A DNA stretch of 64,000 nt from positions 1,106,049 to 1,170,048 of the forward strand of contig JAQMRL010000042.1 in NCBI GenBank assembly GCA_035578175.1. The letters are read 5' to 3'. The notes below the pieces were generated by a model, which was given only the letters and a program-made list of their open reading frames with translations, did no database searches and was not told the DNA's origin. The stretch comes from Catonia carolina. Taxonomy: Eukaryota > Arthropoda > Insecta > Hemiptera > Achilidae. Shown here in pieces: positions 1-9,565 of the stretch. A program made the position numbers and the translations under genes. Position 1 is the stretch's first letter, and each line of letters opens with the position of its first letter.

Positions 1-1272
1 GTGCAGTACAAATTCCCGCCACTAGGCTGCTTGTAGCGCTACTCATTGCCAGTTCAATGCCATTTTGTTCGTTGATCTAGCTTGTTCTGTTCTCGTGCAG
101 TGATTGTTCTCGCTAGTGCTGTTTTGTGCTCGTGTCGTTTTTCATGATGGCAAGTTTTAATGAACAACGTGCGGCTGTGAAATTTTGCTTCTTGCTCGGT
201 AAAAACGCCTCGGAAACAGTTGTAATGTTGAACACAGCTTACAAAGACGACGCTATTGGAAAAACCCAAGTGTACGAGTGGTTTTTGCGCTTTAAAAATG
301 GCGACATGTCGATTGAGAACAAACCTCGTTCTGGACGACCTTCGACTTCCCGAACAGACGAAAATGCTGTGAAAGTGAAAGAAATTGTACGAACAGACCG
401 ACGACAGACCATTGACCAAATATCACAGGTTAGTGGGTTATCTTGGAGCTCAGTCCAACGCATTTTAACAGATCACTTGACATTGAAAAGAGTCGCTGCC
501 AAGTTTGTGCCTCGGGTTCTGACAGACACTAAAAAGGAACGTCGAATTGAAACGTGTTGTGATTTGAAACAACAGCTTGAAACTGAGCCAGATTTCATGT
601 CAAAGGTCATTACGGGTGACGAGTCTTGGTGCTATGGGTACGACCCAGAAACCAAACAACAATCCAGTCAATGGAAGACTTCATTATCACCCCGACCAAA
701 AAAAAGTCGTCAAGTCAGATCGAACATCAAAACAATGCTGATTTGTTTTTTGATGTGAGGGGAATTGTCCATTCAGAGTTCGTTCCACCAGGCCAGACGG
801 TAAATCAAGCTCTTTATCTTGAAGTGTTAAGAAGACTACGAAACAGCATTCGTCGTAAAAGACGTAATTTGTGGCAGACAGGGGACTGGTTTTTCCACCA
901 CGACAACGCGCCTGCACACACGGCAATCTCGGTTACCCAGTTTTTGGCGAAAAACGGCATGGTTTTGCTACCACACGCACCGTACTCACCCGATCTGGCT
1001 CCGTGTGATTTTTTCTTGTTCCCACGCATGAAAAGGGGCATGAAAGGTCTCCGATTTAACAACGTTGATGATGTCAAGAAAAAAACGACGGATGAGCTGG
1101 CAGCCATCACTGAAGAGGAGTACAAAAAATGTTTTGAACAGTGGAAGCACCGGTGGGACAAATGTATTAGTTGTAATGGAGAGTATTTTGAAGGGAATAA
1201 TGTTCTTTTATAAAAAAATTAAAAATAAATAGTTTTAAAAAATAATTCCGGTTTCTTTTGGGTACCCCCTCG
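1..1272 (+). mobile_element. mariner-type DNA transposon, 5' end cut by the window
   Basis: The 3' terminus reads ...GTACCCCCTCG followed by TA at 1273-1274, as expected for a mariner inserted at a TA dinucleotide. The reverse complement of that end, CGAGGGGGTACCC, should be the terminal inverted repeat. It is absent from the first 140 bases, so the left end lies outside the window. One frameshifted transposase gene lies inside. Confidence 0.85.
144..1213 (+). pseudogene. mariner transposase, broken by one frameshift
   Basis: This would encode a cut-and-paste DD34D transposase. ATG codons at 144 and 147 open a frame with the N-terminal paired-like DNA-binding region (KTQVYEWFLRFKNGD, then RSGRPSTS). 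The first catalytic Asp lies in ITGDESWCYGYDP near base 616. The frame then meets a stop just after a T-run at 746-751. Reading resumes in another frame with FFDVRGIVHSEF, the second Asp in HHDNAPAH and the third in YSPDLAPCDFFLF. There are 34 residues between the last two Asp, the mariner signature. A one-base loss in the T-run explains the break. Otherwise the gene is nearly complete, so it is a recently dead copy. The subfamily was not determined. Confidence 0.9.
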
Positions 1273-1425
1273 TATCTCCATCTTTTACTAGGCCTACCGA
1301 CATCTCTTTTCCCTTCCGGAGCATACCAGGGTGTCTGCTTAGGTCAATGTGATCCGATATCCATGCCATATGGTGTCTCCAACTTTGGCGATAGTCCTTA
1401 TCTTTTCGTTCAAGTTGTAAATAAC
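1273..1425. other. no feature recognised
   Basis: This is spacer between the mariner end and SINE S1. I see no coding signal. Confidence 0.5.
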
Positions 1426-1741
1426 ACACCGGGTTGGTCTAGAGGTAAATTCGTCGCCAAAATCAGCTGTTTAACAGCTGATTTTCAGAGACGAAGGTTC
1501 CTGGTTCAAATCCTAGTAAAGGTAGTTATTTTTATACGGATTTGAAAGCTAGACAGTGGTTACCGGTGTACTTTGATGGTTAGGGTTCAATTAACCATAC
1601 TCTCTCAGGAATGGTCGACCTAAGTCTGTACAAGACTACACAGTCTCATTTACACGTCATACACATCATCCTCATCTCATTGGGTCATGGGGTTGCTTAT
1701 TGTTCTGAATTGAACAGATTTCAACGTACACAAATTTTTTT
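1426..1741 (+). repeat. tRNA-derived SINE, family S1, copy a
   Basis: The head contains an A-box-like GGTTGGTCTAGAGG and a perfect Pol III B box, GGTTCAAATCC. The body ends in CAACGTACACA and a short T/A-rich tail. The same roughly 310-base unit occurs at 4941-5278 (minus), 20821-21152 and 23546-24276. Confidence 0.8.
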
Positions 1742-1846
1742 TTCGTCATCAGTCTCTCGACTGGTTTGATGCAGTTCTCCAACCTGTTCAACAAACTTAA
1801 TTTATCATTAAAATAATTTTTTGACGTAATTTTATGGTTTTTCTAA
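1742..1846. repeat. short repeat-derived segment
   Basis: It contains CGACTGGTTTGATGCAG and CTCCAACCTGTTC, which I recognise as words common in dispersed arthropod repeats. It has no coding potential. Confidence 0.3.
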
Positions 1847-2243
1847 TGCCCATAACAGACAGGTGGAGTGTCAAATATTTACACTCGATCTGTTCATTGC
1901 AGGGCTAAAATAAATAGTTCTGTTTCTTATCACATGGTCAGCCAATTAAATGACTGAATCATTTAAGAACAGAAGAGGTAGAGGTGTAAAAGACACTAAT
2001 CAGAGTTATCTTATCTGAAAGTAATGAATTTCATTATACAGCCAGACCTTGTGGTGAATGAAGTGAAGGTGTCATTTGCAGAGTGGAAAATATGTGCTTT
2101 TCAGAGGGCCCGGCATGCTGATAAGCGTACTTTTCCACTCGGTGAGGACGGCAAGGTAAACCATCTCACTCCTCGTTTTACTTAGTAAAACCTCTACAGG
2201 TTCAAACCAGCCTTTTGGCTGATGACCTAAACAACAACATGTT
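1847..2243 (+). repeat. dispersed repeat family B, copy 1
   Basis: Family B runs from GCCCATAACAGACAGGTGGAG to GATGACCTAAACAACAAC, about 400 bases. I count 13 full or partial copies in the window. Short target duplications at several copies and an (AAC)n-like 3' end suggest a retroposon. No clear Pol III head is visible and no protein is encoded. Confidence 0.85.
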
Positions 2244-2249
2244 TTTCTA

Positions 2250-2535
2250 GTCATTTAAAAAAAAAGCTAAAACAATATCTGATTGATGAAACATTTTACA
2301 GTGTGCAGGAATTTCTTTATAATTAGTTTTTGGTTGAAAAGTATTTAACTTCTAATTACACAAATATTGTGTATTATTTGATACAATGAGGTTCATGACA
2401 AGCCTACTGAGTTAAGCAGAAGCAGAAACAAATTTTCGGTGGTAAGTGATGAATTTATCATTGTGATAAACTTATTATCACTTTAATCTTGACATGTCCT
2501 ATACTCCCTTTGGAGTATCCTGAATGCAAAAAAGT
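2250..2535 (+). pseudogene. 3' end relic of a non-LTR retrotransposon
   Basis: The frame LIDETFYSVQEFL and the following ACATGTCCTATACTCC element match the end of the longer LINE relic at 13103-13968, which reads LISETFYSVQEFLS and ACATGTCCTATACTCC. Only the last few codons and the 3' UTR remain. Confidence 0.7.
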
Positions 2536-2628
2536 ACACCTTAAAAAAACGAAAGTGAGATACGCTCTCCGTACTGGTTTTATCCATAACTATTTTTAAA
2601 CAAAAGGAATTAAAGCCCTTAAGGGCTT

Positions 2629-4346
2629 TAAGTAGTCAACTCAAGAAGATGATTTTTTTTAAATTACATTTTTTTTCACTTATTTGAAGTTTAAAATTTT
2701 CTGAATCATAGCATGTGTTTTCTTTGTCTGTACGTTGACAAAAAGTTATAAAAACGTCTGTTGTTGTTTAGGTCATCAGCCAAAAGGCTGGGTTGAACCT
2801 CTAGAGGTTTTACTAAGTAAAACGAGGAGTGAGGTGGTTTACCATTGCCTTCCTCACTGAGTGTAAATATATGCTTATCAGCATGCCGAGCCCTCTGAAA
2901 AGCACATATTTTCCACTCTGCAAATGACACCTTCACTTCATTCACCACAGAGTCTGGCTGTATAATGAAATTCATTACTTTCAGATAAGATAACTCTGAT
3001 TAGTGTCTTTTACACCTCTACCTCTTCTGTTCTTAAATGATTCAGTCATTTAATTGGCTGATCATATGATAAGAAACAGAACTATTTATTTTAGCCCTGC
3101 AACTAACAGATCGAGTGTAAATAATTTGACCCTCCACCTGTCTGTTATGGGCAGAAAAACGTTTATTTAAAATAAAATTTACTAGCAAGACGAGTGAAAT
3201 TATTCCTTTAACTTTTAAGTTTTCTGGAAAGGGTTTTTGCATGATTGTACATTTTTGGGAATGAAATATTTTGGTTAGCATTGGAGATATTTGGATGAAT
3301 TGTTTTTTCCAAATGTTCACAATATCATGCTCTATTATCTGTCAAATGGTTATTACAATATACTTAATAAGGACTTTGTTATAAAATAATTTGTGAATAC
3401 ATAAAATAAATGTTTTCGAGAATATGGGTTTTCTTCAAATAATTTCTTGTAAGAAAAAATAAATACAAGAGCAAATAATAGTTAGCAATTTTCTGTATTT
3501 TTTAGTATAAGAATCATGTTGATGTCTTTCTTCGTTCCTAAGATATTCGATTCCCCGTAAAAGCCCGCTTTTCCACCCCCACTCTTATATTAGGGGCTGT
3601 AATTAATTTTTTGGCCTCGTCAAGTGGTAGATCATTACGAGTAAATTACCCTTTCATTAAAAATATTTAATGAAAATCAAAACTTCTGGCTATAATTTAT
3701 CATTATTTATTTTAAATGAAAGGGTAGTTTACTAGTAATGATCTACCATTTGAACCAAGCCAAAAAATTAATTACAGCCCCTAATATAAGGGTGAGGTTG
3801 GAAAAGCGGGCTTTTATGGGGAATCAAATATCTCAGGAACCAAGAAAGATATCAACATGATTCTTAAACTAAAAAATACAGAAAATTGCTGTCTATTATC
3901 TATTGTATGCGCTTGTATGTATTTTTTCTTACAAGAAATTTATTGCAGAAAAACCATATTTTCAAAACTATTTATTTTATGTATTCACAAATTATTTTTT
4001 AATTAAATCCCTATTAAGGTTTCTGTAATAATCATTCCACAGATAATAGAGCAAAAAATTATGAACATTTGAAAAAACCATCATCCAAATATCTCCAATA
4101 ATAACCAAAATATTTAATTCCCAAGAATGTACATTCATGCAAAAACCACATTTCATAAAACTTAAAGTTGAAGAATAATTCAACTCTTCTTGCTTGTGAG
4201 GTTTATTTTAAACAGATGTTTTTATAACATTTTGTCAACGTACAAACAAAGTAAACAAATTCTGTGATTCAGAAAATTTTAAACTTCAAATAAATGCAAA
4301 AAACAATCGAAATTTAAAAAAATCATCTTCTTGAGTTGACTACCGC
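2629..4346. repeat. long palindrome F1 (arms about 650 bp)
   Basis: The left arm begins AGTAGTCAACTCAAGAAGATG and the right arm ends with its reverse complement. Inner arm sequences around 3600-3660 and 3715-3790 also mirror each other. The spacer is about 50 bases. Removing the nested B copy at about 2758-3160 makes the arms equal in length (about 650 each). The class is unknown; it could be a foldback transposon or a local inverted duplication. Confidence 0.8.
2758..3160 (-). repeat. family B, copy 2, nested in the F1 left arm
   Basis: It runs in reverse from TTGTTGTTTAGGTCATCAGCC to CTGTCTGTTATGGGCA. The sequence AAAAACGT appears on both sides, consistent with a target-site duplication. 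The uninterrupted right arm of F1 shows the empty site. Confidence 0.85.
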
Positions 4347-4935
4347 CTTAACACGTTGACTGCTACGTGACCCAAATAAATATGAGTCACACTTGTCTTT
4401 AAAAATGGGCCACGTGCATCAAAAATGAGTCACAGTACATGAGTGATTTTTAAGCCGTGTTTTATGATTTCAAAAGCCACAGCTTCAGAGAGTGACATTA
4501 TACACTTAATACTGTTTAAATAGTTGGTATTTTTCAAATAATAGGATATTTCGTATACAGGTAGTTTTCCTTGTTGTCCTGTACTAGAATGTTGCTATTA
4601 TTTTAAATTTTATTATTTCTTTTGCTTACTTTTTAAAAGAAATAGTCCAGAATACTTTGCAACTAAACACAATTATGTTTATTACTTTTTTTCTATTGTG
4701 ACGCAAAAATGGGTCACATGGCTCTGAAATATAAAATCATTCCAGCAGGCCATGTGACCCAAAAGTGTGTCACAACTTAATTTTACAAAAAAAAAATAGC
4801 TGTTATTATTCTAATTAATAAAAATGAAGTAAAATAAGAAAAAAAGGAATAAAATGTGAAAAATAAAAAAAAGTACGATGGCCCCGCTGTAAGTGTCACA
4901 AAATTTAGTGCGACAGCCAACGTGACCTTTTCTAT
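4347..4935. mobile_element. possible degenerate TTAA-type (piggyBac-like) MITE
   Basis: It begins TTAACACGTTGACTGC and is full of GTGACCC/GGGTCAC words in both orientations. The right end, GCGACAGCCAACGTGACC, is only a loose inverted match and lacks TTAA. No protein is encoded. The classification is tentative. Confidence 0.3.
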
Positions 4936-4940
4936 ACTTA

Positions 4941-5278
4941 TTTTTTTATTTTTTATTTTTTAATTCCTAATTTGTGTACGTTGCTATCTGTTCAATTCAG
5001 AACAATAAGCAACCCCATGACCCAATGAGATGAGGATGATGTGTATGACGTGTAAATGAAGTGTAGTCTTGTACAGACCCAGGCCGACCATTCCTGAGAG
5101 AGTATGGTTAATTGAACCCCAACCATCAAAGTACACCCACAACCACAGTCTAGCATTCAAATCCGTATAAAAGTAACTACCTTTACTAGGATTTGAACTA
5201 GGAACCTTCGTCTCCAAAAATCAGTTGTTAAACAGCTGATTTTGGCGACGACTTTACCTCTAGACCAACCCGGTGGGT
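4941..5278 (-). repeat. SINE S1, copy b
   Basis: Read on the minus strand it carries the S1 head with GGTTGGTCTAGAGG, a B-box position reading AGTTCAAATCC, and ends in an A-rich tail (T-rich at 4941-4970 on plus). Confidence 0.8.
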
Positions 5279-5680
5279 TCCTACACTAATGAAACACCGA
5301 TTTCCTTAAACCTCCGTTCCCTCAGGTATAGTCCAGCCTTTCTTAGTTTGCTCCTAATGTAAACAAACAATGACGTCATTGAGCATCCGCATTATATCAA
5401 AATGTGTACACGCTGATTAAGAAGTAACAACAAAATACTTTTAAAAGTATTTTTTTAAATGAAATTGTTACGCCTACATCATATCACGACTGATGTTTTT
5501 AGTACTTTAAGTACTTATAATTTAAATAATAGTTAACTTAATAGGAATAAGACATCCGTAAAGTCACAGACTCTATCGTGCACCCTGTAGTAGGTGGCTT
5601 TTGTTTGTTGACAGTAGGAGCTAACTAACAACGGCTCAACTGTAGATGGATGGCATCGTCCAGTTTACTTTACCCTGAGT
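5279..5680. repeat. element X remnant, interrupted by MITE H1
   Basis: The outer parts (TTTCCTTAAACCTCCG and GGCATCGTCCAGTTTACTT) match the two ends of the larger X copy at 56415-57330. The interior is occupied by H1. Confidence 0.5.
5329..5642. mobile_element. MITE family H, copy 1
   Basis: It is flanked by TA at 5327-5328 and 5643-5644. The ends are inverted: TAGTCCAGCC...TAGTTTGCTCCTA on the left and TAGGAGCTAACTA...GGCTCAACTG on the right. A related X end reads CTCAGGTAGATGGC without interruption, which gives the empty site. This is a Tc1/mariner-style non-autonomous element. Confidence 0.75.
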
Positions 5681-6174
5681 TTGAGTTTGAGTTTGGGTTT
5701 CAGTTTGATTTTGATTTTGAGTTTTAGTTTTAGGTTTAAATTGAGTTTGAGTTTCAGTTTGATTTTGAGTTTTAGTTTTAAATTGAGTTTGAGTTTCAGT
5801 TTGATTTTGATTTTGAGTTTTAGTTTTAAATTGAGTTTGATTTTGAGTTTTAGTTTTAGTTTTAAATTTAGTTTGAGTTTGAGTTTCAGTTTGATTTTGA
5901 GTTTTAGTTTTAAATTGAGTTTGAGTTTCAGTTTCAGTTTGATTTTGAGTTTTAGTTTTAGTTTTAAATTGAGTTTGATTTTGAGTTTTAGTTTTAGTTT
6001 TAAATTGAGTATGAGTTTCAGTTTCAGTTTGATTTTGATTTTGAGTTTTAGTTTTAGTTTTAAATTGAGTTTGAGTTTCAGTTTCACTTTCAGTTTCAGT
6101 TTGATTTTGATTTTGAGTTTTAGTTTTAGTTTTAAATTGAGTTTGAGTTTTAGTTTTAGTTTTAGTTTAAGTTA
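5676..6174. repeat. hexamer-based satellite, (GAGTTT/CAGTTT/GATTTT/TAGTTT)n
   Basis: About 500 bases of six-base words ending mostly in TTT, with a higher-order pattern of roughly 40-60 bases punctuated by TAAATT. Both strands are open because of the hexamer period: Ser-Leu/Phe-Ser on plus and alternating Lys-Leu on minus. That is a by-product and not evidence of a gene. The array starts about 20 bases from the splice donor of the Ly6 exon at 6195. Confidence 0.9.
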
Positions 6175-6194
6175 ATCAGCAGAATAATACATAC

Positions 6195-6314
6195 CATCTA
6201 GTTCAATTTGAATACATTTCATATAACGGCTATTGCGACAATGAATTATATTTCTGTCGCACGCGGGATCAAGATTTATAGCACTGTCACAATCAACGCA
6301 AATGATTGAATCGC
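6195..6314 (-). CDS. Ly6/DUF753-like first-half exon, diverged paralogue
   Basis: This is a 120-base internal exon. On the minus strand, TTTCCAG precedes it and G|GTATGT follows it, so both splice sites are canonical. It starts and ends in phase 1. It reads DSIICVDCDSAINLDPA, then CDRNIIHCRNSRYMKCIQIE. The five cysteines are spaced C-x2-C-x9-C-x6-C-x7-C, matching the two exons near 47-48 kb (C-x2-C-x7-C-x7-C-x7-C). Such exons encode the N-terminal half of a small secreted, disulfide-rich domain. No partner second-half exon is visible between here and base 1. It lies downstream of the stop of the giant mucin exon and so probably belongs to a neighbouring gene in a tandem family. Whether it is expressed is unknown. 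Confidence 0.7.
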
Positions 6315-6454
6315 CTGGAAACAATCAAACACTCATATCAATGAATCACACTACTGACTAGTGAAGAGCGTTCACTGTTTCAATCAGTCACCGTGATCAC
6401 GGTGACAGTGATTTTGTGTTCACCGTTACTTTTAATAGTTACTAGTGATTTAGT
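6315..6454. other. intronic or intergenic spacer
   Basis: Immediately upstream (gene sense) of the exon, AACACTCATATCAATGAATC resembles the same position beside exons A1 and A2 (ACACTCATTTCAATGAATCG). This supports common descent of the three exons together with flanking intron. Confidence 0.6.
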
Positions 6455-7246
6455 CTGCCCATAACTGTCAGGTGGAGAGTCAAATTATTTACACTCAATC
6501 TGTTAGTTGCAGGGCTAAAATAAATAGTTCTGTTTCTTGTCTCATGGTCAGCCAAATTAATGACTGAATCATTTAATAAGAGAAGAGGTAGAGGTGTACT
6601 GTGACACTAATCAGAGTTATCTCCTCTGAAAGCAATGAATTTCATTGAACAGCCAGACCTGTGGTGAATAAAGTGAAGGTGTCATTTACAGAGTGGAAAA
6701 TATGTGCTTTTCAGAGGGCCCGGCATGCTGATAAAGAACATAAAGAAGATAGAAGCGTTCGAAATGTGGTGTTACAGGAGAATATTGAAAATTCAGTGGG
6801 TCCAAAAGGTGACCAATGTTGAGGTGCTCCGACGTTTAAATAAGGAGTTAGAAGTTATGAAAAGTATAAAAACAGGAAAACTAGAATATTTGGGTCACAT
6901 AACCAGAGGAGAAAAATATGAGTTGCTGAGAATTATTATGCAGGGAAGGATCCGAGGAAGAAGAGGCGTAGGAAGAAGACGCATCTCCTGGCTGAGGAAT
7001 CTTAGAGAATGGTTCAACTGTAGTTCATTGCAACTATTCAGAGCGGCAGCCAGCAAAGTGACCATAGCCATTATGATATCCAACCTCCGATAGGAGATGG
7101 AACTTTAAGAAGAAGAAGAGGCATGCTGATAAGCGTACTTTTCCACTCAGTGAGTTGTGGCAATGGTAAACCACCTCACTCCTCGTTTTACTTAGTAAAA
7201 CCTCTACAGGTTCAAACCAGCCTGTTGGCTGATGACTTAAACAACA
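6455..7246 (+). repeat. family B, copy 3, split by a LINE insertion
   Basis: This is a complete B element interrupted at 6735-7119. Confidence 0.8.
6735..7119 (+). mobile_element. 5'-truncated LINE 3' end with target-site duplication
   Basis: GGCATGCTGATAA occurs on both sides (6722-6734 and 7120-7132), a 13-base duplication. The insert encodes the C-terminal tail of a non-LTR reverse transcriptase (KKIEAFEMWCYRRILKI, TNVEVLRRL, KLEYLGHITRG) and ends in (AAG)n. This is target-primed insertion of a truncated copy of an RTE/CR1-like element; the clade is not certain. Confidence 0.85.
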
Positions 7247-7256
7247 ATAGTGATTA

Positions 7257-7420
7257 AGTATGCCCATAACGGGTAGATGGAGTGTTAAATTAATTGCACT
7301 CGATCTGTTAGTTCTAGGGCTACAAAAAATAGTTCTGTTTCTTATCACATAGTCAGCCAATTATATGACTGAACTATTTAAAAACAGAAGAGGTAGAGGT
7401 GTACTGTGACACTAATCTGA
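7257..7420 (+). repeat. family B, copy 4, 3'-truncated
   Basis: Only the first 165 bases of B are present, up to ACTAATCTGA. Confidence 0.75.
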
Positions 7421-7720
7421 AGAGATTATAAAAGATTTGAAATATTGAAATATAAAAAAAGATTAAAATTATTAAAAAGATTAAAATTTAAAAGAAAGAT
7501 TTAAAAAAGAAATTAAAAGATTATAAAAAGTAATAAAAATATTTTAAAATAGACAAATAAATGTAATGAACTGTCGACACAAGCTCTCAGCTTTTCCAAC
7601 ACTGACGGAAGAGTGGAGAGTAACTCTGGAGACTAGAAACGAGCATTTACAGTTGCGAGAAATGAACAGCTGTTGACAGCTGCACCTGCTTCTCTCGGAG
7701 GGTAGCTCTCAGGCCCGTAT

Positions 7721-8577
7721 ACTATACGCGCGCCAGCTCATGATCTCTGTCGCCTGGGGAAGTGGGGCGGGTGGCGTTAATAGAATGTGAGTAATATATT
7801 TGTCTTATCGTGCAGTACAAAAACATTTAGTCATCATGTAAATATTATTATTATGTCTATGTATTTATTTATTATAGGCCTACATGTTATTGCTTTTCAC
7901 AACGGATACATGTGTCACAATATACAGTTGTACATTTGTGCTAATGCGTCTCGGATGTGTTAATCATTATTCATGATTTTTGATCGCTAAAGTGATTTTT
8001 ATTTTGAAATTTAAAGCGTGTTAACGTGCCAAAAGTTATTAGTTTTGTGTTAGGTAAATTTCAACGTGTATTTTTCATATCTTTTGTTTTATTTTAATAT
8101 GTCTTCCCGGAAAAATAAACGGTAATTCATTCGGAAGTGCGACAAATTATTGCATCAGTTATAAAAAACTGTGATGAAGAATCGCGTAAAGGACTCGGAA
8201 TTGGCTTAACCATTCGATTTTTTTTACCTCAGTAAAAAAATCATAATCATAATTTGCTACTAATTATTTAGGCCTATAAATTAATGTTATGAAATATATA
8301 TTTTTTAATTTCCTTATTTTCTATGCTACGTACATATTTTAATTCCTGAGGACTGCCTGACTCAAACTGTAAATAATTACTAAATATGAATAAATACAAT
8401 GAAAGAAAAGTAAAAGAGTTACTATATTATAGAATAAATTGAAATAATAAAACAAAAGGTTACTTTATAATGACAAGAACATTATGATAAATGTTTTTTT
8501 TATGAATAGTATAATCTTTCATTGCATGCCGTAACAGAAATTCCTCACACGGATCACGAGCTGACGCGGCTGCTATA
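7721..8577 (+). mobile_element. DNA transposon-like family E, copy 1
   Basis: The ends are imperfectly inverted: ACTATACGCGCGCCAGCTCATGATC on the left against a right end whose reverse complement contains GCGTCAGCTCGTGATC. The inside has a short open start, MSSRKNKAVIHSEVRQIIAS in copy 2, which resembles the N-terminus of arthropod IS630/Tc1-like transposases. In this copy a one-base loss after AAAAATAAA near 8120 shifts that frame. Other copies: 39033-39186 plus 45413-46117, a partial at 46439-46588, and 63709 to the window end. Confidence 0.65.
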
Positions 8578-8767
8578 CATTTGCCAGTCTACTCTCGAGA
8601 GTACTCTCGGCAGTATTTTCTCTCAAGTGGACAAGTGGCCTAAGACTGGACTATGCAGGGGGTGGTGGTGGGGGTGGAAGTGCTACTATATATGCTTTTA
8701 CTTGTTCATTACATTTATTTGTCTATTTTAAAATATTTTTATTACTTTTTATAGTCTTTTTTTTTTA

Positions 8768-9165
8768 GTGCCCATGACGGACAGGTGGAGTGTCAGATTA
8801 TTTGCACTCAATCAGTTAATTGCTGGGCTAAAATAAATAGTTGTGTTTCTTATCACATGGTCACCCAATTAAATGACTGATTCATTTAAGAACAGAAGAG
8901 GTAGAGGTGTACTGTGACACTAATCACAGTTATCTCCTCTGAAAGTAATGAATTTCATTATACAGCCAGACCCTGTGGTGAATGAAGTGAAGGTGTCGTT
9001 TGCAGAGTGGCAAATATGTGTTTTTCAGAGGGCCCGGCATGCTGATAAGCGTAGTTTTCCACTCAGTGAGGAAGGCAACGGTAAACCACCTCACTCCTCG
9101 TTTTACTTAGTAAAACCTCTACAGGTTCAAACCAGCCTTTTGGCTGATGACCTAAACAACAACAG
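8768..9165 (+). repeat. family B, copy 5
   Basis: Complete B unit inserted in the F2 right arm, from GCCCATGACGGACAGG to CTAAACAACAACAG. Confidence 0.85.
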
Positions 9166-9328
9166 TCTTTTTTTAATATTTTAATTTCTTTTTTAAATCT
9201 TTCTTTTAAATTTTAATCTTTTTAATAATTTTAAATAATTTTAATCTTTTTTTAAAATTCAATATTTCAAATCTTTTATAATCTCTTCAAAATGAACATA
9301 CGAGTGTGAAAACACAATGAAATTAAAT

Positions 9329-9565
9329 TTAAAAGCAGAAAAAAACTAAATTTAAAAGCAGTTCAAATTGCACTGCAGACATTCGAATAAAATTTTTAAA
9401 TTGCTGTGCATCCTCCAGCCGCAACTCATTTACGAGTGCTGAACAAGCTCCCAAAGAATTTCGTCGATTTATCCAGATTTTTATCCAACACTCCTTTCTT
9501 TTTACATTTCGTTTTTGAATGATTTTGTACGCTATTAGAAAAGCTAGGGCCTGACGTGAATCCAT
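9329..9565 (-). pseudogene. PIF/Harbinger (HARBI1-like) transposase fragment
   Basis: The minus-strand frame reads WIKIWINRRNSLGACSALV, then NELRLEDAQQFKNFIRMS and AVQFELLLNLV. This resembles the N-terminal segment of Harbinger-type nuclease proteins (W..pW...R...G.y..L..ELr..d...f.nflRM....F..LL). The DDE catalytic part is absent. Recognition is from the motif pattern only. Confidence 0.55.

Larger units (their letters stand above)
7421..9297. repeat. inverted-repeat unit F2 with two nested elements
   Basis: The left arm 7421-7572 (GAGATTATAAAAGATTTG...) is mirrored at 9172-9297 and 8701-8755. The right arm is split by the B copy at 8768-9165. Family E copy 1 occupies the middle. It encodes no protein of its own. 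Confidence 0.7.

Noticed and set aside
5665..6175. Lys-Leu and Ser-Phe open frames over the hexamer satellite
   Set aside because: A six-base repeat period creates them mechanically on both strands.
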